From contig JBNAIG010000035.1 of the NCBI GenBank assembly GCA_050031985.1, positions 248,001 through 312,000 of the forward strand: DNA of 64,000 bases, written 5' to 3'. The notes beneath the pieces were generated by a model. It was given only the letters and a program-made list of their open reading frames with translations, made no database searches and was not told the origin of the DNA. Source of the stretch: SZUA-368 sp028533045 (GTDB lineage: Bacteria; Spirochaetota; Spirochaetia; DSM-2461). Both the position numbers and the translations under genes were made by a program. The first letter of the stretch is position 1. Each line of letters opens with the position of its first letter. Below are positions 35,297 to 43,978 of the stretch, piece by piece.

Positions 35297-37008
35297 AAAA
35301 AAGTTTTATAGTTGGCTTGGGAATGCTGTTATCCCTTTCGGCCTTCTCTCTGGACATCATCGATCCTTCGGACATGATCTATCGCGATATCGAATTCTGG
35401 GATGAACAGGGATATTTTAAACAACTTCCCGATATCCGGCCCTATTCGGCCCAGCTCATTCTTGTTCTACTCGATCAGGTTATGGAAAAGGGAACTGCCG
35501 ATGACGCCCGCCTGGCTAAAACCTACTATGACGAGATAAACCAGGGTTTTAGGGCGGAAATAAGCGCACAGGGGTCCACCTATTACGGTAACGACGGCAT
35601 CGGCGATACCACGGGAAGCCTCATTCTTGATATCCGTGGAATGCTGGGTGACAAACTTTCCATTTGGGGAGAGGTCAACGCCAACGGTGTACTTTTCAAT
35701 GAAGATGTCGACTATTATATGTACGATGACGATGTTCCCTACGGGGAAAGATATGTTGTGAACACCAAGGAAGATGCGGGAAGCTTTATGGGGATTGACC
35801 TCATGGGGGGAACCTCAAGCATGCTCTCCTATGGTACGGACAAGCTCTATACCAATATGGGTTTTTACCGCAGTTCCTTTGGCCCCTTCCAGGAAGACGG
35901 AGTCGTTATTAGCGACGAAGCCTACCAGCAGGGCCACTTTGAATTGACCTGGCTCGATGAGTACTTTACCTACTCCATGCTCATGCTTTCTCTTATTGGG
36001 ACGGATAATACCGGTGAAGAGCATTATGGGGAAATCGATGGCGAGTCTTATGATGATGATGACACAAATGACGAAGATGACGATGACGATACGTATAATA
36101 AGTTCCTTGTACTTCACTCCTACTCCTGGGCTCCCTATAAATGGCTTGATGTAGGTTTCTTTGAATCGGTCGTCTATGGTGAACGATTTGAACCGGTTTA
36201 TCTCCTTCCTTTTAGTTACCTGTTCTACTCCCAGGGATACTCGGGCTTCGCGGACAACTCCCTCATGGGACTTGAAGTCACCACCAAGTTACCGGAAAAC
36301 ATTGAATTCAACGGTATCGTCTATGTTGATGATGTGAATTTCAATGAAATGGTCAAATTCAACTTTGATACAAAAATGAAGATGGCTCTGGAGACAGGTT
36401 TATCTTGGTCTCCCGGTCTTAGCTGGCTCAGAAGACTCAGCATGGATTACACTGCAGTCATGCCCTATATGTACACCCACTACGATTGGCACTCGACATA
36501 CGATGCTAACGATTTTAACGCTGATAACTACACTCACAACGGGGCCAATCTGGGAACAACCCTTAGCCCCAACTCGGACAGAATTAACCTGACCGGTTAC
36601 TACCGTGTGAATGATGCGTCTGAACTAAAGCTGTTCGGAAACTGGATCCGCCATGGCAATGCTTCAGATGGAATTGATTATGATAATCCTGCCGATGAAG
36701 TCGAAACGGACGGCTCCATCTTCGACAACGGAATCGATGACTACGGCGAACTTTACTTCCAGGACTCCCTCCCCTTCCTGACCCAGGACGTACTGGAAAA
36801 AGTCCTCCAGTTCGGCTTGGAATTCAATACCACCGTAGACATGCCCTTCCAGGACATAGAACGCTACTACGGCATGGAAATGACCGTGGGATACACCTTC
36901 GAAATGATCTGGAACTCCGGACGGAACAGCTCCAACGGCTACGCCCCGGAAGAAGGAGACGACGAAGTAAACCAGTACCTCTCCCTCACCATGCGCTTCT
37001 TCTTCTAA
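35293..37008 (+). CDS. Outer-membrane beta-barrel protein, paralogue A
   Basis: 571 residues. Signal peptide MKKSFIVGLGMLLSLSAFS; mature N-terminus IIDPSDMIYRDIEFWDEQGY with RPYSAQLILVLLDQVM, a helical segment shared with paralogue B at 38680. Then come about 450 residues of alternating strand-like segments ending in SLTMRFFF, whose terminal aromatic suits barrel insertion. A loop near residues 251-268 (36040-36100) holds 13 acidic residues, a stretch absent from paralogue B. Cotranslated with the WecA-like transferase. Wzi-like surface assembly or porin function is inferred. Confidence 0.75.
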   Translation: MKKSFIVGLGMLLSLSAFSLDIIDPSDMIYRDIEFWDEQGYFKQLPDIRPYSAQLILVLLDQVMEKGTADDARLAKTYYDEINQGFRAEISAQGSTYYGNDGIGDTTGSLILDIRGMLGDKLSIWGEVNANGVLFNEDVDYYMYDDDVPYGERYVVNTKEDAGSFMGIDLMGGTSSMLSYGTDKLYTNMGFYRSSFGPFQEDGVVISDEAYQQGHFELTWLDEYFTYSMLMLSLIGTDNTGEEHYGEIDGESYDDDDTNDEDDDDDTYNKFLVLHSYSWAPYKWLDVGFFESVVYGERFEPVYLLPFSYLFYSQGYSGFADNSLMGLEVTTKLPENIEFNGIVYVDDVNFNEMVKFNFDTKMKMALETGLSWSPGLSWLRRLSMDYTAVMPYMYTHYDWHSTYDANDFNADNYTHNGANLGTTLSPNSDRINLTGYYRVNDASELKLFGNWIRHGNASDGIDYDNPADEVETDGSIFDNGIDDYGELYFQDSLPFLTQDVLEKVLQFGLEFNTTVDMPFQDIERYYGMEMTVGYTFEMIWNSGRNSSNGYAPEEGDDEVNQYLSLTMRFFF

Positions 37009-37017
37009 AAAAGGTAA

Positions 37018-37177
37018 TGTTCCCAATCCTTGAGCTATTTACTCCAAAGAGTTTGAAACACTATATCCTTCTAATCCTCCATACTTATGGGGGATTATGA
37101 GGGAGGGAAGTGGAAAAATCGTGCAAACATATTTGTGAAATCCCACAATTTTAGGAAAAGCTCAAGGATTAGGAACA
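37018..37177. repeat. 160-bp structured inverted-repeat element
   Basis: The 232-bp gap between two converging genes holds a 19-bp terminal inverted repeat with one mismatch: TGTTCCCAATCCTTGAGCT at 37018-37036 and AGCTCAAGGATTAGGAACA at 37159-37177. Inside lie three smaller hairpins: ACTC/GAGT with a CAAA loop (37041-37052), TAATCCTCCATA/TATGGGGGATTA (37072-37097), and TTGTG/CACAA (about 37133-37148). No open reading frame, no T tract and no clear target-site duplication. It could be a MITE-like repeat, a structured RNA or a transcription end signal. Confidence 0.6.
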
Positions 37178-37240
37178 CTATAAAATTGATTAAAACGAGC
37201 AGATCTTTCCCTAACGACGGATAGCGGATTAGATGCCGTT

Positions 37241-38620
37241 TTAATAGGCATTTTCGTGGATGAAGCCCCGAAAAAGAGTCAAAAATATAATCTTGAAATC
37301 CAGCCAGATCGACCAGTCATTGATATAACGAATATCATACTCCACCCTTTTGTAAAGGCTCGTATCGCCCCGCCAACCGTTCACCTGGGCCCATCCGGTT
37401 AATCCGCCCTTTACCTTATGGCGCAGCATATATCCGGGTACTTCTTCCTTAAATTCTTCAATCAGTTCGGGACGCTCCGGCCGGGGACCGACAAGGCTCA
37501 TCTCTCCCTTGATGATATTCCACAATTGAGGCAATTCATCGATGCTGGAATGGCGCATAATTTTCCCAAACCAGGTGGCCCGTTCATCTCCCCGGGTAAC
37601 CCAAACGGCTCCGGTTTCTTCTTCTGCGTTAACCGGCATGGAACGGAATTTATACATGGTAAAAAGCTCCCCGTCCCGGGTCATACGGGTTTGTTTGTAT
37701 ATAACGGGCCCTTTTGAAGTTAGCTTTATAATGAGAGGACATAGTAAAAAAGCCGGCGAAAAGACAATAAACCCGGCCACAGCGCCTACAAAGTCAATGC
37801 ACCGCTTAAATAACCGGTCGGTCAAATCAAAATGGGTCCGATTCTGATGAAAGAGAGTCAACTGGTTCAGATTGTCCACATAGGCGTTAAGGAAGTTGTA
37901 TTGCTGATCGGAGAGTATGATGACCGGTATGAGAAGATTATAGATTTCATCCTGATACTCCGAACGGGGAACGGTGTTCTCCCGTCCTGCACAAACTACA
38001 AGATTATCCACGTGGTGTGTCTTGAGAAAATCCTTCAATTCCCCTTCCACAAGAGGAATCTCTTCGGGGCGGTGAATGGGAGGATCATACCAGGCAATAG
38101 GCTCAATGCCTAATGAAGGCTGTTTCTTAATCAGTTCCAGGTAGGCATCCATTTCATCCCCTCGCCCTACGAGAAGTACGGTGGTTTTATTAAACCCTTT
38201 AATACGCAGCTTTCGTAACCAGTTATGAAGAAGAACCCTGCCCATTGTTAAGAAGAAAACCAGCATTACCAGGAAGATGATCATGGAAATACGGGAAAAA
38301 AGATGATAACGGATAAAGAAAAAGGCCAGAACGCTTCCCATAAAGGACTGAATCGCCGACTTAATGACCGTATACATCTCTTTGGTCCACTGGGTATAGC
38401 GGTTAAGGGAATAGAGATTATTGGAATGGAAAAAGTAGAAATTGAGCAGAAGCAGAATAGGAACGGCAAAGAGAATGTCCTCTAGTTGTTCGCTATAGTC
38501 CATCTTCTCAATCAGTCTAAAGCGAATGAGAGTCGATCCGAACCAGGCCGCCAAAACCATGAGCGAATCAACGGTCAACCTTAAGGTATACACTAGTTTT
38601 TTAGATTCACCCGTATCCAT
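37241..38620 (-). CDS. Polyprenyl glycosylphosphotransferase (WbaP/WcaJ-like)
   Basis: 459 residues. The N-terminal ~135 residues hold four membrane spans, followed by a nucleotide-binding-like domain (TTVLLVGRGDEMDAYLELI). The C-terminal catalytic domain of bacterial sugar transferases has the re-entrant helix CIDFVGAVAGFIVFSPAFLL, KFRSM with basic active-site residues, SSIDELPQLWNIIKGEMSLV and the VGPRPERPEL motif. It moves a hexose-1-phosphate onto undecaprenyl phosphate to start a repeat unit. A TATACT ends 6 nt before the ATG and no Shine-Dalgarno sequence is visible, so a leaderless mRNA is predicted. Confidence 0.92.
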   Translation of the reverse strand: MDTGESKKLVYTLRLTVDSLMVLAAWFGSTLIRFRLIEKMDYSEQLEDILFAVPILLLLNFYFFHSNNLYSLNRYTQWTKEMYTVIKSAIQSFMGSVLAFFFIRYHLFSRISMIIFLVMLVFFLTMGRVLLHNWLRKLRIKGFNKTTVLLVGRGDEMDAYLELIKKQPSLGIEPIAWYDPPIHRPEEIPLVEGELKDFLKTHHVDNLVVCAGRENTVPRSEYQDEIYNLLIPVIILSDQQYNFLNAYVDNLNQLTLFHQNRTHFDLTDRLFKRCIDFVGAVAGFIVFSPAFLLCPLIIKLTSKGPVIYKQTRMTRDGELFTMYKFRSMPVNAEEETGAVWVTRGDERATWFGKIMRHSSIDELPQLWNIIKGEMSLVGPRPERPELIEEFKEEVPGYMLRHKVKGGLTGWAQVNGWRGDTSLYKRVEYDIRYINDWSIWLDFKIIFLTLFRGFIHENAY

Positions 38621-38679
38621 AATAATAGTATATCAGCTTTTAACCCTATTTAAAACTATTTTATTTTCCCAGTTTCCTG

Positions 38680-40374
38680 CTAATAGGCCAATTTGGTATT
38701 CAGATAGAAATAGTGATTCAACTCGTCATCCCCCTCTTCCGGGGAGTAGCCGTTGGAACTGTTCCTTCCGGAATTCCAGATGCGCTCAAAGGTATATCCC
38801 ATCCCCACATCCAGGGCCACTTGGTCCTCCCGCACATGAAAGGGCAGAGCAACGGAAGTCTCCATATCCACACCAAACTGCAGGACCTTTTCCAAAACAT
38901 CCTGGGTCAAAAATTCAAATTCCGAGGCAAAATCGGGCCATCCGGAAAGGGAAAAACCGTTATCCCAGAGAGAACCGTCGGTGGTATCGTAATCACCATC
39001 TACATTTTCCGAGGACGCGTTGCCATGGCGTATCCAGTTACTCCTAAAGATAAACTGGGTCTTTGGTGTCGCTCTCCACCGGGTACTCAAGCTGATTCTG
39101 TCCGAGTTGGGGCTCAGTGTCACCCCCAGATTTTCCCCGTTATGGGAGTAATTTGTGCAATTCATGTCGTAAAGATCGTCATAGTCAACGTCACCATCTC
39201 CATCAGTATCACCTGCCTCATAGCCATCCTCATAGTCACTCTGCAAGCCATGGGTATACATATAGGGAAATACGGCGGTATAATCCAGATTAATTTTATC
39301 GAGCCAGCTGCGAGCAGGCGTCCAGGAAGCGCCCGTTTCAAAGGCTATTTTGATTTTCGTGTCAAAGTCAGCCTCAATCAGCTCATTAAATCCAATGTCG
39401 TCCACATAGAGAATACCGTTAAATTCCACTCGATTTTCCGTGAGAATTCGGTATTTAAGCCCCATAAGAGAGTTATCGTCGAAACCGGCCATCCCCTGAT
39501 TATAGAAGAAATAGGTGAAGGGCATCAGATAGAGCGGCTCAAGCCGTTCCCCCCACACCACGGACTCAAAAAAACCCACATCAAGCCAATCAAAAGGAGC
39601 CCAGTTATAGGAGTGAAGAGCCATATACTTCTCGGAAAAACTACCCTCCCCATAGTAATCGGTCCCCACCAGCTCCAAAAGAAGCATGGTATAGGAGAAG
39701 TGGTCCTTCCGCCAGGTAAGTTCCATATGCCCCTGGGAGCTGGCTTCGCTGCTGATAACCACACTGTCTCCCCAGTAGGGCCCAAAGGAACTGCGGCTCA
39801 CCCCTATATTGGCATAAAGATTTTCCGTTCCGTATGAAAACATCCCCGTACTGGCCTGCAAAAGCGCCACGCCGCCCACTTCGGAAATATCGTCCACCAC
39901 ATTGCTCTCCGACCGGTCACCATAGGGAACCGAAGGGTCGTACATATAGTAGTCCACCTCTTCCTGCTCCACAATTCCGTTAGCACTCACTTCACCCCAA
40001 ACGGAAACCTTCTCGTCAATCATTCCGCGAATCATAAAGTTGGCCGAACCGGTCGTTTCTGCGATCCCTTCCCGGCCGGCACCACTGGTTAATTCCAGTT
40101 CCCCGTCCAAACGAAGCCCCCGATTAATCTGCTCGTAATAGGAAAGAGCCAGCTGCCTTTGAACGCTGTGATCCTTAATCATGACCCGTTCCAGAAGGGA
40201 TAATATCAGCTGGGCCGAATAGGGGCGGACTTCGGGAAGGTGGCGGTAGAAGCCCAACTCCTGCCAGTATTCCAGGTCCCGGTAAAGATTGTCCGAAGGA
40301 TCATTAATATCGAGAGCTGCCCCCTGAGACAGAATCAAAGCTAAAAAGATGAGTACTAGACTGATTTTTTTCAC
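38680..40374 (-). CDS. Outer-membrane beta-barrel protein, paralogue B
   Basis: 564 residues from GTG 40374, preceded by AAAGGAG at 6 nt and overlapping the glycosyltransferase stop as GTGA; an ATG seven codons earlier lies before the ribosome site. Signal peptide KKISLVLIFLALILSQGAA. N-terminal INDPSDNLYRDLEYWQELGF and RPYSAQLILSLLERVM match paralogue A, as do GFFESVVWGERLEPLYLMPF and LGVTLSPNSDRISL. It ends NTKLAY. A loop reads GDTDGDGDVDYDDLYD, like one half of a dockerin or EF-hand calcium site, and is not present in paralogue A. Last gene of the heptose operon, which suggests a role with LPS at the outer membrane. Confidence 0.75.
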   Translation of the reverse strand: MKKISLVLIFLALILSQGAALDINDPSDNLYRDLEYWQELGFYRHLPEVRPYSAQLILSLLERVMIKDHSVQRQLALSYYEQINRGLRLDGELELTSGAGREGIAETTGSANFMIRGMIDEKVSVWGEVSANGIVEQEEVDYYMYDPSVPYGDRSESNVVDDISEVGGVALLQASTGMFSYGTENLYANIGVSRSSFGPYWGDSVVISSEASSQGHMELTWRKDHFSYTMLLLELVGTDYYGEGSFSEKYMALHSYNWAPFDWLDVGFFESVVWGERLEPLYLMPFTYFFYNQGMAGFDDNSLMGLKYRILTENRVEFNGILYVDDIGFNELIEADFDTKIKIAFETGASWTPARSWLDKINLDYTAVFPYMYTHGLQSDYEDGYEAGDTDGDGDVDYDDLYDMNCTNYSHNGENLGVTLSPNSDRISLSTRWRATPKTQFIFRSNWIRHGNASSENVDGDYDTTDGSLWDNGFSLSGWPDFASEFEFLTQDVLEKVLQFGVDMETSVALPFHVREDQVALDVGMGYTFERIWNSGRNSSNGYSPEEGDDELNHYFYLNTKLAY

Positions 40375-41462
40375 GGAAATCTCCTTTGCGCCCATAGCTC
40401 CAGGGCGGCTTTAAGAACTTCATCCGGGTCGATGGTATCGAGAGAACGGGGATCTCTCTTATCATATTCAAACCCCAGATGCAGGCAACCGGCGCTTGTA
40501 GTGGTGGCACAGAAGTTAATAGCATCACCAGAAACCGGCCCCCAACGCAGGACGGAAGTAGGCCCGTGGAGAGCAATCAAAGCCTGCCCGTAGGCGGCGG
40601 CCATATGCATAATCCCCGTATTCACGCTAACGACCAGGGTCGCCTTACGAAGATACTCCCCCGTTTCCTTAAGACTGTATTTTCCTGCGCCGTTACGGAT
40701 GAGCCCCTTGTCCCGGCATTGGGAAATAATCCGTTCAGCCGCCCCGCCATCGGCAGGCCCGCCCGTTATGAAGACAGGGATATTTTCCTTTGTTAAGCCG
40801 TCAATCAGCCTAATCCAACGATCATCGCTCCACTCCTTAAAGGAAGCTTTATAGCCGCTGGGAAACATATGAACCACCGCATAGGCGTCCACAACGGAAG
40901 GTTCCGCTTGCCCAAGAACAGGGAGAGAGGCTGATTTAATCCCTAAAGGGGCTATAAGCCTTCGAAGATTCTCCAGCTCATGACAGTCGTTACGATGGTC
41001 TACGGGAATATGATAAACATAGTGCCGGTACTGCTTAATAGAATTAAAACCGATTCTACAGCTGCTATGGGAGAAAAAAGCCAGCAGACTGTTCAGTCGG
41101 GGCCAGGGTCCGCAATCAATGAAGAGGTCGAATTTCTCCCGGCGAATGATCCGGGCCGCTTTGAAGGGATTCTTTACGGGAATAATAACAAGCTTGAACC
41201 CTTCCAGAGTCATCCCCATAATACCTTTGATCGAATTCCCACAAAATAGAACTATTTCCGACTGTGGAAGGGCTTTCTGCAAGTCCTTTAGAACGGGGGA
41301 GAGCAAAAGGCTGTCACCAATAGCGGCGGTTGCGAGAATACCTATTCGTTCCGGCTTCTCCGGGACAGGCTTTTTCCGAACACCCAATCCGCAGGCCCAC
41401 ACCAGAGGGATCCCCAGGTACCGATCGGCCCAACGGAGAAGAACATTTCCCCGATCACCCAT
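40371..41462 (-). CDS. Glycosyltransferase family 9 (heptosyltransferase-like)
   Basis: 363 residues. RIGILATAAIGDSLLLSPVL at about residues 38-57 is the GT9 N-terminal loop with the catalytic acidic residue (IGDSLL). The C-terminal half contains VFITGGPADGGAAERIIS and VVSVNTGIMHMAAAYGQALI followed by LHGPTS, the ADP-heptose-binding signature. Overlaps the hldE end by 8 nt and the barrel gene by 4 nt. The same operon makes ADP-heptose, so it probably adds heptose to the LPS inner core on the cytoplasmic side. Confidence 0.88.
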   Translation of the reverse strand: MGDRGNVLLRWADRYLGIPLVWACGLGVRKKPVPEKPERIGILATAAIGDSLLLSPVLKDLQKALPQSEIVLFCGNSIKGIMGMTLEGFKLVIIPVKNPFKAARIIRREKFDLFIDCGPWPRLNSLLAFFSHSSCRIGFNSIKQYRHYVYHIPVDHRNDCHELENLRRLIAPLGIKSASLPVLGQAEPSVVDAYAVVHMFPSGYKASFKEWSDDRWIRLIDGLTKENIPVFITGGPADGGAAERIISQCRDKGLIRNGAGKYSLKETGEYLRKATLVVSVNTGIMHMAAAYGQALIALHGPTSVLRWGPVSGDAINFCATTTSAGCLHLGFEYDKRDPRSLDTIDPDEVLKAALELWAQRRFP

Positions 41463-42855
41463 TCAGCTTATCAATCCTTTCCAAAAGACCGGTGGTGGAA
41501 AAACCTTCCACAAAGGGGATAGTTAGTGTTTCTCCGGCGAATTCCCGGCCTACGATATTTTCCGGGGCATAGTCGCCCCCTTTCACAAGAATATCGGGAC
41601 GGAGGGATTTAATGAGACCAAAGGGGGTATCTTCTTCAAAAAGGATTACCTGATCCACAAAGGCCAGGGACTCCAACATGATTTGGCGGGTATTTTGATC
41701 ATTTACTGGACGGCTTTCGCCTTTCAAACGCTTCACAGAGGCATCGGAATTCAGTCCGACCACCAGAAAATCCCCCAACTGCCTGGCCTTTTTCAGATAA
41801 TCCATATGGCCGGGATGGAGAATGTCAAAACAGCCGTTGGTAAAGACGATTTTACCGCCTCCCTGTCGGGCCATCTCCCAGTTTTGAACGGAATCAACTC
41901 CGTCGGCCTCCAAAAGGAGTTCCTTCGTGATGGAATGGGTCCCCAGGAAGCCCACCACAATACCGGCGGCGCGATTCGCCCAGCTAACCGACTCTTCACA
42001 GGAGTTCCCGTCGCACAGAAAACGAAGAAGACCGGCGGCCACCGTATCGCCCGCTCCGGACACATCGTATACTTCACGGGCCTGAGTGGGAAAGTGGACA
42101 ATCCGCTTCCCTTCGGCCAGGGTCATCCCCTTTTCACTGCGGGTAACGACCATTCGGTCAAAATGAAATTTTTCTATAAGATGCCCGGCACCGGTAGAAA
42201 CGGCTTCATTCGAGTTGTCAATCTCCCTTCCCAGGGCATCGCCCAGCTCCTTCACATTGGGCGTAATAAGCGGGGCGTTCCGGTACTTTTCCCAGTCCGA
42301 ACCCTTGGGATCAACCACGGTCACAAGATTTGCGTCCCGGGCCTTTTCGATAATAGCCTGACAAAGTTCGGGAGAACAGACTCCCTTGTCATAATCGGAA
42401 ATAAGAACCCCGTCGTATCGTGAAAAATCGCAGGCGAGAATCCTCTCCTTCAACTCATTTAGCTCTTCCGTCCGGGGAGGTTCTTTTTGCTCCTCATCAA
42501 CGCGGACAATCTGTTGACGGGCGGCGGTAATACGGGTCTTGGTAATGGTGGGGCGGGCCCATTTAACCGGCTCCAGAACAATTCCCGCTTCACCCAAACG
42601 TTTTTCGAGAACCAAAGCGGCCTCGTCATCTCCCACAAAGCCCATCAGGTTCACTTCGCCGTTTAAACCGGCCAGATTCAACGCCACATTCCCCGCCCCG
42701 CCGGGCTTATCCTCTTTCTCCGAAACGGACAGGACAGGAACGGGCGCTTCGGGGCTGATCCTTTTAATATCGCCCCGAATATACCGGTCCAGCATAATAT
42801 CACCCACCACGAGGAACTTTCGTTTCTGATCCAATATTCCGCCGGAATCAAGCAT
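41455..42855 (-). CDS. hldE: Bifunctional heptose-7-phosphate kinase / heptose-1-phosphate adenylyltransferase
   Basis: 466 residues from ATG 42855, which overlaps the gmhA end by 8 nt; an ATG ten codons upstream lies deeper in gmhA. The N-terminal PfkB-type kinase (~1-310) shows FLVVGDIMLDRYIRGDI, DKPGGAGNVALNLA and SGAGDTVAAGLLRF with the catalytic Asp. The C-terminal nucleotidyltransferase begins at KIVFTNGCFDILHPGHMDYL with the HxGH motif. It makes heptose-1,7-bisphosphate and later ADP-heptose, so it acts on both sides of gmhB in the pathway. Confidence 0.96.
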   Translation of the reverse strand: MLDSGGILDQKRKFLVVGDIMLDRYIRGDIKRISPEAPVPVLSVSEKEDKPGGAGNVALNLAGLNGEVNLMGFVGDDEAALVLEKRLGEAGIVLEPVKWARPTITKTRITAARQQIVRVDEEQKEPPRTEELNELKERILACDFSRYDGVLISDYDKGVCSPELCQAIIEKARDANLVTVVDPKGSDWEKYRNAPLITPNVKELGDALGREIDNSNEAVSTGAGHLIEKFHFDRMVVTRSEKGMTLAEGKRIVHFPTQAREVYDVSGAGDTVAAGLLRFLCDGNSCEESVSWANRAAGIVVGFLGTHSITKELLLEADGVDSVQNWEMARQGGGKIVFTNGCFDILHPGHMDYLKKARQLGDFLVVGLNSDASVKRLKGESRPVNDQNTRQIMLESLAFVDQVILFEEDTPFGLIKSLRPDILVKGGDYAPENIVGREFAGETLTIPFVEGFSTTGLLERIDKLNG

Positions 42856-43438
42856 GGGGAAACATCTCCCGCTCCACAATTTCACAGATAATATGGCCGG
42901 CCAGGATATGGCCTTCCTGAATACGGGGCGTATCTGATTCGGGAATTTTTATTACAATATCGCACCACTCATCCATGAGCCCTGTCTTCTCTCCGGTAAG
43001 CCCAATAGTGTGCATCCCCATTTCCCGGGCCTGCTTTAGGGCGTTAACAATATTCAGGGAGGAGCCGCTTGTGGAAAGCCCCATAAAGACATCCCCTTTC
43101 TTCCCCTTCCCTTCCAGAGCACGGGCAAATAGTTTCTCATAGCCAAAATCGTTGGAAATGGCCGTAAGAGAGGAGCTATTGACGGTTAAAGCCTCGGCGG
43201 AAAGGGATTTCCTATCCAGATAGAATCGCCCCACCAACTCACAGGCCAAATGCTGGGCATCGGCCGCGCTCCCACCGTTACCGGCTAAAAAGAGGCGCCC
43301 TTTTTCTTCGCGGTAACTCTTGAGAATTATCTCCACCGATCGATTAATCCCGTCCTTGAGACTTTCGGAACGGAGCATTTTTTCTTTTACACTTAAGGCC
43401 TCTTCCAGCCTGGCTAGAATTATATCTTCATATCCCAT
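42848..43438 (-). CDS. gmhA: Sedoheptulose-7-phosphate isomerase
   Basis: 196 residues, a single SIS domain. It turns sedoheptulose-7-phosphate into D-glycero-manno-heptose-7-phosphate, the first step of ADP-heptose synthesis. LFLAGNGGSAADAQHLACEL at about residues 49-68 is the phosphosugar loop typical of GmhA, and VFMGLSTSGSSLNIVNALK the second SIS motif. EGHILAGHIICEIVE near the end supplies the catalytic His/Glu region. It overlaps gmhB by 11 nt and hldE by 8 nt. Confidence 0.95.
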   Translation of the reverse strand: MGYEDIILARLEEALSVKEKMLRSESLKDGINRSVEIILKSYREEKGRLFLAGNGGSAADAQHLACELVGRFYLDRKSLSAEALTVNSSSLTAISNDFGYEKLFARALEGKGKKGDVFMGLSTSGSSLNIVNALKQAREMGMHTIGLTGEKTGLMDEWCDIVIKIPESDTPRIQEGHILAGHIICEIVEREMFPHA

Positions 43439-43967
43439 TTCTTATCTCCCGAAAAAGGAGGTCAAAGCTCTCATAGGTTAAACCGCTCTTCCCTCTGGTA
43501 TAAGGGCTCTCCAAAATCAGAGAACGCAAACCGGGATAGTCGATATTATCACTGAATTTATCGCCCACCATAAAAGAGTCTTCCAGGGACAGATTTAGAT
43601 CGTCCCGGGCCTTGAAAAACATACCGGGAGCCGGTTTTCTCTCCTCCGACTCAACGTTGTACGGCTCCACACTCCCCTTTTCATGGAAAGGACAAAAATA
43701 AACAGCATCAACAAACACATCCCGCTCGGCCAGGGCCTGATTCACCAAAGCCTCAAAACTCCTGTACTGTTGAAGAGTAAAATATCCCCGGGCAATTCCC
43801 GACTGATTTGTCACAATAACAATCTTGAAACCCTTAGCCTGAGCCCATTTGAGATGGGGAATAATCTCCTCACGGATGTGCAAATCTTCTTTTTTATATG
43901 GGTAGGAGACATCATCAATAACAATCCCGTCCCTATCCAAAAAGAGAGCCCTGTTTTTCTTTTCCAT
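43428..43967 (-). CDS. gmhB: D-glycero-manno-heptose-1,7-bisphosphate phosphatase-like HAD protein
   Basis: 179 residues from ATG 43967; a TTG at 43973 is an alternative. HAD phosphatase: ALFLDRDGIVIDD holds the DxD nucleophile, IVTNQSGIARGYF the Thr/Asn motif, and VGDKFSDNIDYPG the late acidic motif. The context between a promoter and gmhA supports the heptose bisphosphatase role. The zinc loop of typical GmhB is only half present: CPFH is there, but the later Cys pair is replaced by VESEER. So it may lack zinc. First gene of the heptose operon. Confidence 0.88.
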   Translation of the reverse strand: MEKKNRALFLDRDGIVIDDVSYPYKKEDLHIREEIIPHLKWAQAKGFKIVIVTNQSGIARGYFTLQQYRSFEALVNQALAERDVFVDAVYFCPFHEKGSVEPYNVESEERKPAPGMFFKARDDLNLSLEDSFMVGDKFSDNIDYPGLRSLILESPYTRGKSGLTYESFDLLFREIRNGI

Positions 43968-43978
43968 TTTCAACGATT

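Noticed and set aside
37018..37177. Integron attC site
   Set aside because: The ends do not carry the GTTRRRY/RYYYAAC core sites, and there is no integrase or cassette array nearby.
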